NCBI GenBank assembly: GCA_934589225.1
Contig: CAKTNS010000034.1
Span: forward strand, 1 to 30,671
Length of the DNA stretch: 30,671 bases
Reading direction: 5' to 3'
Origin: an uncultured Oscillospiraceae bacterium
GTDB taxonomy: Bacteria; Bacillota; Clostridia; Oscillospirales; Oscillospiraceae
Below, one piece after another: positions 14,448-21,672 of this stretch. The number at the start of each line of letters is the position of its first letter. Positions within the stretch are counted from its first letter, which is position 1. The translations under genes and the position numbers were made by a program. The notes beneath the pieces are model-generated. The model saw nothing but the letters and a program-made list of their open reading frames with translations, searched no databases and was not told the DNA's origin.

Positions 14448-16130
14448 TTATGCCAGCAGGGGCTTCAGAGCTTCTGCCAGTTTGTCCTTCTGGGCCTGGG
14501 CTTCCGCTAAGTCTTTTCCCAGGGTCGTAAAGTAGGTCTTGATCTTGGGCTCGGTGCCGGAGGGACGAACAACCACCGTTGCGCCGCCGGAAAGGCTGTA
14601 GATCAGCACATTGGCGCTGGGCAGCCCGGTGGTTTTCGTATCGGTGTAGTCTGTGACCTTGGTCACGGCGTAACCGGCGATCTCTTCGGGCGGGTTCTTC
14701 CGCAGGCCGTCCATAATTCCGGCCATTTTCTCCATGCCGGACAGGCCCGGGAACTCAAAGGAATCCACCTTGTTGAGGTACCGGCCAAACTTGGCATAAA
14801 TGCTTTCCAGTCGTTCCTTGATGGAGGAGCCGATGGAGCGGTAATAGGCGGCCATTTCGCAGATCAGCATGGAGCCGATGATGGCATCCTTGTCCCGGAC
14901 GTAAGAGCCTGCCAGATAGCCGTAGCTCTCCTCAAAACCGAAGATGAAGCGCTCCACTTCTCCGGCGGCTTCCAGTCTGGCAATTTGATCACCGATCCAC
15001 TTAAAGCCCGTCAGTACATTGCGCATTTCTACGCCATAGCTGGCGGCCACCGCATCGGCCAGAGGGGTGGAGACGATGGACTTGACCGCCACAGGATTCT
15101 TGGGCATGGTGCCGGTTTCAATCCGGCCCTGGCAGATGTAGTCCAGCAGCAGAACGCCGACCTCATTGCCGGAAACCAGCTCATAGCTTCCGTCGGGGCA
15201 GCGAATGGCGATGCCCACCCGGTCTGCGTCCGGGTCCGTTGCCAGCATCAGGTCTGCATCGTTCTTCTCCGCCAGTTCCAGACCCAGCCGCAGGGCTTCA
15301 AAAATCTCCGGGTTGGGGTAGGGGCAGGTGGGGAAGTTGCCGTCGGGGTCCTTCTGCTCGGGGACAATGGTAATGTCGTCAATGCCGATGTCATGGAGCA
15401 CCCGGGTCACGGGTACCAGGCCGGAGCCGTTCAGGGGGGAGTAGACCAGCTTGAGCCCGGCGGTCTTGCACAGGCCGGGCCGCACGGACCGGGCCTTGAT
15501 GGCATCGTACAGGGCTTCCTTGCAGTCCTCGCCCACATACTGGATCATGCCGGAGGACAGACCTTCCTCAAAAGAAACCAGCTTGGCCCCTTCCAGCACG
15601 TCGGTTTTCTGAATTTCCGCATAGACAATGGCGGCGGCATCGTCGGTCATCTGGCAGCCGTCGGGGCCATAGGCCTTGTAGCCGTTGTACTTGGCGGGGT
15701 TGTGAGAAGCGGTGATCATAATACCGGCGTTGGCCCCATAGTAGCGGGTGGCAAAGCTCAGTGCGGGCACGGGCATCAGCGCGTCATAGATCCGTACCCG
15801 GATGCCGTTGGCTGCCAACACACAGGCAGCGGTTTTCGCAAAGACATCGGAATTGATACGGCTGTCATAGGAAACGGCAACCAGCTGATTGCCGCCCTGG
15901 GTTTTGACCCAATTGGCAAGGCCCTGGGTGGCCTGACGGACCACATAGATATTCATCCTGTTGGTGCCCGCACCCAGAACGCCCCGGAGTCCGGCGGTAC
16001 CGAATTTCAGGGAGACCGCAAACCGATCCTTGATCTGGTCCTCGTTCCCCTCAATATCCCGCAGCTCCTGGGTAAGCTTGGCATCCTCCAAATCGGCGGC
16101 GGCCCAACGCTTGTAATCATCCAAATACAT
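14448..16130 (-). CDS. Phospho-sugar mutase (phosphoglucomutase/phosphomannomutase)
   Basis: A 560-aa alpha-D-phosphohexomutase, matching the length of the PgcA-type enzymes of Firmicutes that interconvert glucose 1- and 6-phosphate (some also act on mannose). The phosphoserine loop GIMITASHNPAKYNGYK contains Ser142; the Mg site DPDADRVG carries Asp299, Asp301 and Asp303; the sugar loop is GFEESYGYLAGSY and the phosphate loop RPSGTEPKIKTY. The start at 16130 follows AGGACAGGTGAAC; a longer in-frame version would begin near the promoter -10 and is rejected. It has its own promoter. The product feeds UDP-glucose and cell-envelope sugars. Confidence 0.93.
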   Translation of the reverse strand: MYLDDYKRWAAADLEDAKLTQELRDIEGNEDQIKDRFAVSLKFGTAGLRGVLGAGTNRMNIYVVRQATQGLANWVKTQGGNQLVAVSYDSRINSDVFAKTAACVLAANGIRVRIYDALMPVPALSFATRYYGANAGIMITASHNPAKYNGYKAYGPDGCQMTDDAAAIVYAEIQKTDVLEGAKLVSFEEGLSSGMIQYVGEDCKEALYDAIKARSVRPGLCKTAGLKLVYSPLNGSGLVPVTRVLHDIGIDDITIVPEQKDPDGNFPTCPYPNPEIFEALRLGLELAEKNDADLMLATDPDADRVGIAIRCPDGSYELVSGNEVGVLLLDYICQGRIETGTMPKNPVAVKSIVSTPLADAVAASYGVEMRNVLTGFKWIGDQIARLEAAGEVERFIFGFEESYGYLAGSYVRDKDAIIGSMLICEMAAYYRSIGSSIKERLESIYAKFGRYLNKVDSFEFPGLSGMEKMAGIMDGLRKNPPEEIAGYAVTKVTDYTDTKTTGLPSANVLIYSLSGGATVVVRPSGTEPKIKTYFTTLGKDLAEAQAQKDKLAEALKPLLA

Positions 16131-16181
16131 GATGTTCACCTGTCCTTTATGAAGTGTACGTTTTGTATTTTCGCTGTGTTT

Positions 16182-16210
16182 ACTATAAAACATTTTCCTC
16201 TTTTTGTCAA
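16182..16210 (-). promoter_or_regulatory. Promoter of the phospho-sugar mutase
   Basis: On the minus strand TTGACA (16210-16205), a 17-bp spacer and TATAGT (16187-16182), followed by a leader of about 45 nt. Confidence 0.88.
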
Positions 16211-16395
16211 TGTTGCGTGGTGTTCAATGGGCGAAAACCGTTCTGCATTCAAAGTCGCGGTGGAATTTTTGAAGCTTTTATGGTATAAAGAGGTAGAATA
16301 TAGAGGGTTATTCCGGTGCCGACAGGCGAAAAACAGCGTGTAACACTTGGTTGCGGAAATGTAAAGGAAACGTGGTGGCAGATGGAAGCGGTTTT

Positions 16396-16404
16396 TGCTA
16401 CAAT
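16396..16404 (+). promoter_or_regulatory. Extended -10 promoter of the XRE regulator
   Basis: TGCTACAAT is a TGn-extended -10 box 27 bp before the ATG. No good -35 is seen 17 bp upstream (TGGCAG), so it may be weak or regulated, possibly by its own product. Confidence 0.5.
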
Positions 16405-16431
16405 GAAGCCATCTGATCACAGGAGGAACGT

Positions 16432-17067
16432 ATGATGACACTATCAGAAAAAATCCTGACATTAAGAAAGGGAAGCGGCATGTCCCAGGAAGAATTGGCG
16501 GAAAAGCTAAATGTATCCCGGCAGGCCATCTCCCGGTGGGAAATGGGTACGGCCATGCCGGACGTGACCAATGTTCTGGGGCTGAGTAAACTGTTCGGTG
16601 TGACGATGGATTACTTGCTCCATGACGACTACCAAAGTGACAGGGATCTGCCCCAGATGCAGAAAATCGAAACAGACAGCCTCCGCCAGGCCATGATTTT
16701 TTTGATCACCCTGGAAGTGATGGCGTTGATCCTTCAATTTACGGCCTTTGTATACCTATGTAATGTGACTTTTGGCGTGTTGAGCTTTATCCCCTTCGTG
16801 GCAGCGATCGGAGGTTTTGAATATGCTTACGCAAAAAAAGGCTATGGGGCCGGTACGCAAACGATCCGTTTCCGCAAGCAGTTCTATAAAATTTCTGTAT
16901 GGCTGGGAACCTATTTCCCGATTCGGGTGCTGGTAAGGACGCTTCTGGTGCTCTATCCCTGGCCGTACTATACCCTTGTTCGGGACTGTCTGTTCGTGGT
17001 GCTCTATCTTCTGACGGCTCTTTTCATCACTTGGAAAATTGAAAAGCATTATAAAACAGCAGCGTGA
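16432..17067 (+). CDS. XRE-family regulator with C-terminal membrane domain
   Basis: A 211-aa protein. Residues about 5-60 are a Cro/CI helix-turn-helix (MSQEELAEKLNVSRQAISRWEMGTAMPDVTNVLGLSKLFGVTMDYLL). A polar linker to about residue 80 leads to about four hydrophobic segments (about 83-103, 106-124, 156-175 and 183-202) with basic connecting loops. It looks like a one-component regulator tethered to the membrane; the signal and target genes are unknown. AGGAGG lies 5 nt before the ATG. It is monocistronic and convergent with the DUF4430 lipoprotein gene. Confidence 0.85.
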   Translation: MMTLSEKILTLRKGSGMSQEELAEKLNVSRQAISRWEMGTAMPDVTNVLGLSKLFGVTMDYLLHDDYQSDRDLPQMQKIETDSLRQAMIFLITLEVMALILQFTAFVYLCNVTFGVLSFIPFVAAIGGFEYAYAKKGYGAGTQTIRFRKQFYKISVWLGTYFPIRVLVRTLLVLYPWPYYTLVRDCLFVVLYLLTALFITWKIEKHYKTAA

Positions 17068-17084
17068 CCAAAATCACGCTGCTG
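17051..17084 (-). terminator. Terminator of the DUF4430 lipoprotein gene
   Basis: CAGCAGCGTGA (17057-17067) pairs with TCACGCTGCTG (17074-17084) and on the minus strand is followed by TTTTAT. The stem overlaps the end of the XRE regulator gene, which may share it although its plus-strand tail (CTTTGC) is poor. Confidence 0.7.
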
Positions 17085-17112
17085 CTTTGCATATGGAATG
17101 GTTCCTGTGGCC

Positions 17113-17535
17113 TTATTCCGCCACAAAGGCGTAGGCTGTGCCCTCTTCCACGGGTGTGGAATCAACGCCGGTCATGGCGTATTCATTGTTGATGTAGAAA
17201 GCCCAGTATTTGCCGTCCTTGTTGTAGTCCAGGGTGATGCCGTTGACGGTATCCACCATCAGGCCGTACTCGCTGTCAGAGCCGGAAACCAGGTTCAGCT
17301 CCAACAGGGCAGCGCCCACGGTATCCTTGTCGGTCTTTACGGTGATGGTCACGGTATTCTTGTCCAGGTCGGTTTCGGAAATGGTAAAGGAAGTATTACC
17401 GGAGCCGTAGACCTGACCCTCGACCCATCCGGCGGCGGGGGTCTTCGCAGGGGCCTTCTTGCCGCAGGCAGCCATGCCAAAGCACAGGGCCAGAACCATC
17501 ATCAGGCACAGCACTACAGAAATGCGTTTTTTCAT
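17113..17535 (-). CDS. DUF4430 (transcobalamin-C-like) lipoprotein
   Basis: A 140-aa secreted lipoprotein. The signal peptide MKKRISVVLCLMMVLALCFGMAAC ends in a lipobox with the acylated Cys24, then a short KKAPAKTPAAG linker and one DUF4430-like domain (VTITVKTDKDTVGAALLELNLVSGSDSEYGLMVDTVNGITLDYNKDGKYWAFYINNEYAMTGVDSTPVEEGTAYAFV). The WAFYINN and EYG-MVDTVNG elements are typical. This domain resembles the C-terminal part of transcobalamin/intrinsic factor, and such lipoproteins often accompany ECF transporters. It stands divergent from the ECF-cobamide operon, sharing 168 bp of regulatory DNA, so surface capture of corrinoids for that transporter is a reasonable inference, not shown. AGAAGGAG precedes the ATG. 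Confidence 0.83.
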   Translation of the reverse strand: MKKRISVVLCLMMVLALCFGMAACGKKAPAKTPAAGWVEGQVYGSGNTSFTISETDLDKNTVTITVKTDKDTVGAALLELNLVSGSDSEYGLMVDTVNGITLDYNKDGKYWAFYINNEYAMTGVDSTPVEEGTAYAFVAE

Positions 17536-17589
17536 CGTTATTGTCTCCTTCTAAAAATTGCCTTTGGAGCAAGCTCTCAAGACGGGGCT

Positions 17590-17618
17590 ATTATACCACG
17601 GAAAGGGAAATAGCGCAA
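17590..17618 (-). promoter_or_regulatory. Promoter of the DUF4430 lipoprotein gene
   Basis: On the minus strand TTGCGC (17618-17613), a 17-bp spacer and a perfect TATAAT (17595-17590). The leader is about 50 nt, too short for a cobalamin riboswitch. Confidence 0.78.
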
Positions 17619-17642
17619 TGCGTTTTTGAAATCGAACCAGTA

Positions 17643-17671
17643 TTGCATTTTAAATGGAAGATTGGTATAAT
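17643..17671 (+). promoter_or_regulatory. Promoter of the ECF-cobamide operon
   Basis: TTGCAT (17643-17648), a 17-bp spacer and an extended -10 TGGTATAAT (17663-17671). The -10 ends only 32 nt before the ecfT ATG, leaving no room for a cobalamin riboswitch aptamer (about 200 nt). Confidence 0.8.
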
Positions 17672-17703
17672 GATACAAAACGAAATGGGACGGATGTGAG
17701 TAA

Positions 17704-18573
17704 ATGAATTTTGACCCTTTTTCCAGATGCCATCCGGCGGTGAACTTTGCTTTCTTCCTGGCGGTCATCGGCTTCGGCGTGGTGATCCAGCACCCGGCCT
17801 ATGCTTTGGCGGCACTGGTGGGGTCCGGCATTTACTTGTTTTTGCTCCACGGAAAAAGCGGACTGCGGTTTTTGCGAGCCATGGCAGGGATGCTGGTGCT
17901 CATTGCGGTTTTAAACCCCTTGATCAACGATCAGGGGGAGCATATTTTGTTTTCCCTTTGGGGCCGTCCCTATACCCTGGAGGCCATGGCCTACGGCGGG
18001 GCCCTGGGCCTTATTTTCTCCGTGACCATGATCTGGTTTGGCTGCTACAGCCAGGTTTTGACCAGCGATAAGTTTACGGCCCTTTTTGGCAATCTGATCC
18101 CCTCCCTGTCCCTGCTTCTGGTCATGGTGCTACGGCTGATTCCGGCCTTTACCAGAAAATCTAAGCAGATTTTAACGGCCAGAAGCGCCATCGGAAAAGG
18201 CGTTGACAATGCCGGCACCGGAAAAGAGACGCTCAAAAGCAGCGTCGGCGTGCTTTCGGCGCTGACGGATTGGGCCTTGGAGGGCAGCATCATTACGGCG
18301 GACTCCATGCGGGCCCGGGGCTACGGCTGCGGAAAACGCACCAATTTCCATATTTATAAGCTGACAAGGCGGGATGTGCTGCTGTTGGCGGCGATTCTGA
18401 TGTTGTCTCTTTGCGTCCTGGGCTTTGGAGGCACGGAGGCTGGCTTTACCCCTTATTTTTACTGCGATTATCTGACTCTGGGATTTCCTGCATACTGCCT
18501 GCTGCTGCTGATCCCATCCATTCTTTATCTGCGGGAGGCCATTGCATGGACCAGATTGAAATTCGAAACCTGA
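17704..18573 (+). CDS. ecfT: ECF transporter transmembrane component (EcfT/CbiQ family)
   Basis: A 289-aa integral membrane scaffold of an energy-coupling-factor transporter. Hydrophobic segments lie at about 11-30, 34-48, 58-76, 97-116, 130-147, 225-243 and 260-280. The long amphipathic coupling region holds the two T-subunit signatures: ARS in LTARSAIGKG (159-161) and ARG in SMRARGYG (204-206), which contact the two ATPases. It starts the operon; its 3' end overlaps the ATPase gene by 28 bp. The local ribosome binding site (GGATGTGAG) is weak. Its presence with A and S subunits makes this a dedicated rather than shared ECF system. Confidence 0.9.
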   Translation: MNFDPFSRCHPAVNFAFFLAVIGFGVVIQHPAYALAALVGSGIYLFLLHGKSGLRFLRAMAGMLVLIAVLNPLINDQGEHILFSLWGRPYTLEAMAYGGALGLIFSVTMIWFGCYSQVLTSDKFTALFGNLIPSLSLLLVMVLRLIPAFTRKSKQILTARSAIGKGVDNAGTGKETLKSSVGVLSALTDWALEGSIITADSMRARGYGCGKRTNFHIYKLTRRDVLLLAAILMLSLCVLGFGGTEAGFTPYFYCDYLTLGFPAYCLLLLIPSILYLREAIAWTRLKFET

Positions 18574-20204
18574 GCTTTTCCTATCCGGGGGCAAAGAAGA
18601 AGTGCCTGGAGGATGTGTCCTTTTCCATTGAAAAAGGGGAGTATGTGCTGCTCTGCGGCAACAGCGGCTGCGGAAAGACCACCCTTCTGCGGCATCTCAA
18701 ATCCGTTCTGACCCCCACGGGGGACCGGGCTGGGGAGATTTTCTTTAACGGCTGCCCCATGGACCGGGTGGACAGCGGCACCCAGGCTGCCTCCATTGGC
18801 TATGTGATGCAGAATCCGGACGAACAGATCGTCACGGACAAGGTCTGGCATGAGTTGGCCTTTGGCCTGGAAAATTTGGGAGAAGACCCTGGGACCATCG
18901 GCCTGCGGGTGGCGGAAATGGCCAGCTTTTTTGGAATACAGAGCTGGTATCACCGGGATGTGTCCCAGCTTTCCGGCGGCCAGAAGCAGCTATTGAATCT
19001 GGCATCCATTATGGCCATGCAGCCGGAGATCCTGATTCTGGACGAGCCCACCGGCCAGCTGGACCCCATTGCCGCCTCGGACTTTTTAAACACCTTGAAG
19101 AAGATCAACCGGGAGCTGGGCACCACGGTGCTGATCACCGAGCACCGGGCGGAGGATATTTTCCCGGTGGCAGACCGGGTGCTGGTCATGGAGCAGGGGA
19201 GACTGACCGCCAATGGAGCGCCCAGAAAAATCGGCCAAACCCTTTTTGACGCCGGAAGCCCCCTGACCCAAATGCTCCCGGCACCCATGCGTATTTACTA
19301 CCGCTGCGACGAAACCCTTCAGGCGCCGCTGACCGTCCGGGAGGGCCGGACCTGGCTCACGGGAAAGTACATAGATGCCCCTCCGGCTGTTCGAAGTCTT
19401 CCCTTAAAAGCGTTCGTCACCCAAGGAGAACCGGCCCTTCAGGTGGAAGATGTGTGGTTCCGGTATGAACGGCAATCCGCGGACGTTTTAAAGGGCCTGA
19501 CCTTCTGCGTGCCGCAGGGCTGCCTCTATGCCATCGTCGGCGGCAACGGCACCGGAAAATCCACTACCTTGCGGGCTGTCTGTGGGGCCAACCGGCCCTA
19601 TCGGGGCAGTGTCCGGGTGTTTGGCAAGGAAATCCGGAAATACCCCAAGGGTGCCCTGTTTCAGAATTGCCTTTCCATGCTGCCCCAGGATCCCACCAAC
19701 CTCTTTGTCAAGCAAACGGTCCGGGAGGAGCTGCGGGAAATGGATTTGGATACGGATGCCCAGAACCGGGCGGCGGCTCTGTGTGAGATCGAGCATTTGC
19801 TGGATGCCCACCCCTATGACCTCTCCGGCGGCGAGCGGCAGCGGGTGGCCCTGGCCAAGGTGCTGCTGACAAAGCCAAGACTGCTGCTGCTGGACGAGCC
19901 CACCAAGGGCCTGGACTGCGGCTTCAAGGCCCGGTTTGCCAAGACACTGAAGCAGCTGACGGCAGCGGGCATGGCCATTGTGATGGTGTCCCACGATATT
20001 GAGTTCTGTGCGGAAAACGCGGACATTGCCGCCATGTTTTTTGACGGCCAGGTCATCGCCTCCGGTGTGCCCCAGGCATTTTTCGGCTCCAACAGCTTTT
20101 ATACCACCTCCTCTAACCGCATGAGCCGCTGCGTGTTTGAAAACGCGGTGACGGCGGAAAATGTGGTGTCCCTGATCCGGCAGAATCAGGAGGGGAGTGT
20201 ATGA
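18546..20204 (+). CDS. ECF transporter ATPase, fused double ABC domain (EcfA-EcfA')
   Basis: A 552-aa cytosolic protein carrying both ATPases of the ECF transporter in one chain. Domain 1: Walker A GNSGCGKTT (38-46), Q loop YVMQNPDEQIV, signature LSGGQKQ (from 142), Walker B ILILDEPTG and switch TEH (198-200). Domain 2: Walker A GGNGTGKST (332-340), Q loop MLPQDP, signature LSGGERQ (from 426), Walker B LLLLDEPTKG and switch SHD. A linker of about 60 residues (about 235-295) joins them. The ATG at 18546 follows GGGAGG and opens the conserved MDQIEIRNLSFSYPGA; an upstream start would duplicate ecfT sequence in another frame. It overlaps the S-component gene by 4 bp. Confidence 0.93.
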   Translation: MDQIEIRNLSFSYPGAKKKCLEDVSFSIEKGEYVLLCGNSGCGKTTLLRHLKSVLTPTGDRAGEIFFNGCPMDRVDSGTQAASIGYVMQNPDEQIVTDKVWHELAFGLENLGEDPGTIGLRVAEMASFFGIQSWYHRDVSQLSGGQKQLLNLASIMAMQPEILILDEPTGQLDPIAASDFLNTLKKINRELGTTVLITEHRAEDIFPVADRVLVMEQGRLTANGAPRKIGQTLFDAGSPLTQMLPAPMRIYYRCDETLQAPLTVREGRTWLTGKYIDAPPAVRSLPLKAFVTQGEPALQVEDVWFRYERQSADVLKGLTFCVPQGCLYAIVGGNGTGKSTTLRAVCGANRPYRGSVRVFGKEIRKYPKGALFQNCLSMLPQDPTNLFVKQTVREELREMDLDTDAQNRAAALCEIEHLLDAHPYDLSGGERQRVALAKVLLTKPRLLLLDEPTKGLDCGFKARFAKTLKQLTAAGMAIVMVSHDIEFCAENADIAAMFFDGQVIASGVPQAFFGSNSFYTTSSNRMSRCVFENAVTAENVVSLIRQNQEGSV

Positions 20205-20914
20205 AAAAAACCGCCTGGTATTCTGTTTTAACCATTTTTGTTCTGATTCCTGCCACACTGTACCTGGGCAGCCATCTGAAGGGGCGGTGGTATTACCTGA
20301 CCAGTACTCTGGTAATATTGGAGATCATGCTGCCCTTTTTTGCCGGCTTTGAGGCCCGGAAGCCCCAGCCCCGGGAGCTGGTGACCCTGGCAGTCATGGC
20401 GGCCCTGGCTACGGTCTCCCGGGTGGCTCTGGTGGCGGTGCCCTATTTCAAGGCCATTACCGGCATCATTATGATCACCGGTATTGCCTTCGGTGCCCAA
20501 GCGGGATTTCTCACCGGTGCCATCGCTGCCTTTGCCAGCAACTTTTTCTTCAGCCAGGGCCCCTGGACCCCTTGGCAGATGTTTGCCTATGGCTTTGCGG
20601 GCTTTTGGGCGGGGCTGTGTTTTCACAATCGGCCAAGGTTTTGTAAGCCCTGGATTTTGGGGCCCTTCGGCTTTTTATCCGTCGTTCTTATAATTGGTCC
20701 GCTGCTTGACTGCTGCACCGTCTTTACGGTGCTTAGTAAGCTCACATGGGCAGGAGCCCTGGTGATTTTTGGCAGGGGCCTTCCTGTGAACCTGATCCAC
20801 GGCCTGGGCTGCGGGGTGACGCTGGTGCTTCTGACCAAGCCGCTTCTATATAAGCTTCATCGGCTGCAAGTGAAATACGGCATGATGTCCGCCCGGGAGG
20901 AGGAAGCACCGTGA
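20201..20914 (+). CDS. ECF transporter S component, predicted cobamide/corrinoid specificity
   Basis: A 237-aa membrane protein with two N-terminal hydrophobic segments (about 5-24 and 33-50), a polar loop rich in Pro and Arg, and a core beginning ELVTLAVMAALATVSRVALVAV (60-80), whose small-residue AxxxA-like face is the usual EcfT-docking helix. Further helices follow to about residue 215, with FFFSQGPWTPWQMFAYGFAGFWAG a conserved S-component element. It resembles the CbrT-type/ECF_trnsprt family. The substrate is inferred from the downstream cobT-cobU-cobS-cobC genes: a cobamide, cobinamide or lower-ligand base. An AGGAGGGGAG site and a 4-bp overlap with the ATPase gene indicate coupled translation. 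Riboflavin or another vitamin is possible but less likely, since RibU is encoded separately. Confidence 0.75.
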   Translation: MKKTAWYSVLTIFVLIPATLYLGSHLKGRWYYLTSTLVILEIMLPFFAGFEARKPQPRELVTLAVMAALATVSRVALVAVPYFKAITGIIMITGIAFGAQAGFLTGAIAAFASNFFFSQGPWTPWQMFAYGFAGFWAGLCFHNRPRFCKPWILGPFGFLSVVLIIGPLLDCCTVFTVLSKLTWAGALVIFGRGLPVNLIHGLGCGVTLVLLTKPLLYKLHRLQVKYGMMSAREEEAP

Positions 20915-21672
20915 AAAAACAACAGCTGTTTCTTTCAACCATTGACAAAAACGCCGGAAAAACCGCCCGAAAATACGGCCTGGGCCTGGAAATCGCGGAC
21001 TTCTGCACGGCAATGAATATGGATACCCTTTTTGAGGACATCCGGCCCTCGGTGGAGCAGCAGGTGGAGGGCGTCCATAATCGGCTGTTTCATGGCCCTT
21101 TTAACGAGCTTTTCCCCTGCGCCATTGACCCCCTGGCCCGGGAGCTGGCAAAGCAGCGCTTCCTCCAGGCAGGGGCACTGGCCCAGGGTTATGGGGCCCG
21201 AAAAATCATCTTCCACGGGGGCTATCATCCCAATGTGTATTTTCCCTGCTGGTATACCCAGCAGTCGGTCTCCTTTTGGAAGGAGCTGCTGGAGCTTCTT
21301 CCCGGGTTGGAGATTTGCGTGGAAAACGTGCTGGAATCAAACCCCCAATGGATGGAGGACTTAGCCTCCGGGGTCAATGACCCCAGGCTCAGGCTGTGCC
21401 TGGATGTGGGCCACTGCAATGTGTACTCCCAGATCCCGGTGGAAACCTGGCTTCAAAGATTAGCCCCCTGGATCAGTCATTTTCACATTCACAACAATGA
21501 CCGCTCCTTTGATACCCATAGCCCTCTTTGGGAGGGCAGCATCCCGATGTATGAATTTTTGATCTGCGCCCAGCAGCTCTGCCCGGAAGCGACCTTTACC
21601 CTGGAGGTAACGGATGGGGAAGGGGCGGTTCGCGATCTTACGGCGCGGAACCAATTGGAGGAATCATCATGA
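20911..21672 (+). CDS. cbiR: AP-endonuclease-2 superfamily TIM-barrel protein, candidate cobamide-remodelling CbiR
   Basis: A 253-aa protein of the xylose-isomerase-like/AP endonuclease 2 superfamily. Probable metal ligands stand where the fold expects them: His61 (FHGPFNE), His102 (IFHGGYHP), Glu138 (CVENV), Asp165 and His168 (CLDVGHCN), His192/His194 (FHIHNND), Asp201/His203 (FDTHSPLWEG) and Glu232 (TLEVTD). CbiR of Akkermansia muciniphila, an enzyme of this superfamily, hydrolyses the phosphoribosyl bond in the nucleotide loop of cobamides so that the lower ligand can be exchanged. Placement between a cobamide-type ECF importer and cobT makes CbiR the best reading; a sugar epimerase is the alternative. 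The start is GTG behind GGAGGAGG and overlaps the S-component stop by 4 bp; cobT overlaps its own stop. Confidence 0.68.
   Translation: MKKQQLFLSTIDKNAGKTARKYGLGLEIADFCTAMNMDTLFEDIRPSVEQQVEGVHNRLFHGPFNELFPCAIDPLARELAKQRFLQAGALAQGYGARKIIFHGGYHPNVYFPCWYTQQSVSFWKELLELLPGLEICVENVLESNPQWMEDLASGVNDPRLRLCLDVGHCNVYSQIPVETWLQRLAPWISHFHIHNNDRSFDTHSPLWEGSIPMYEFLICAQQLCPEATFTLEVTDGEGAVRDLTARNQLEESS

Noticed and set aside
14985..16343. Plus-strand frame (452 codons) opposite the phospho-sugar mutase
   Set aside because: The mutase motifs are unambiguous on the minus strand; the plus frame also crosses its promoter.
17536..17703. Cobalamin riboswitch in front of the cobamide operon
   Set aside because: The distance between the promoters and start codons is too short and no B12-box motif is visible.
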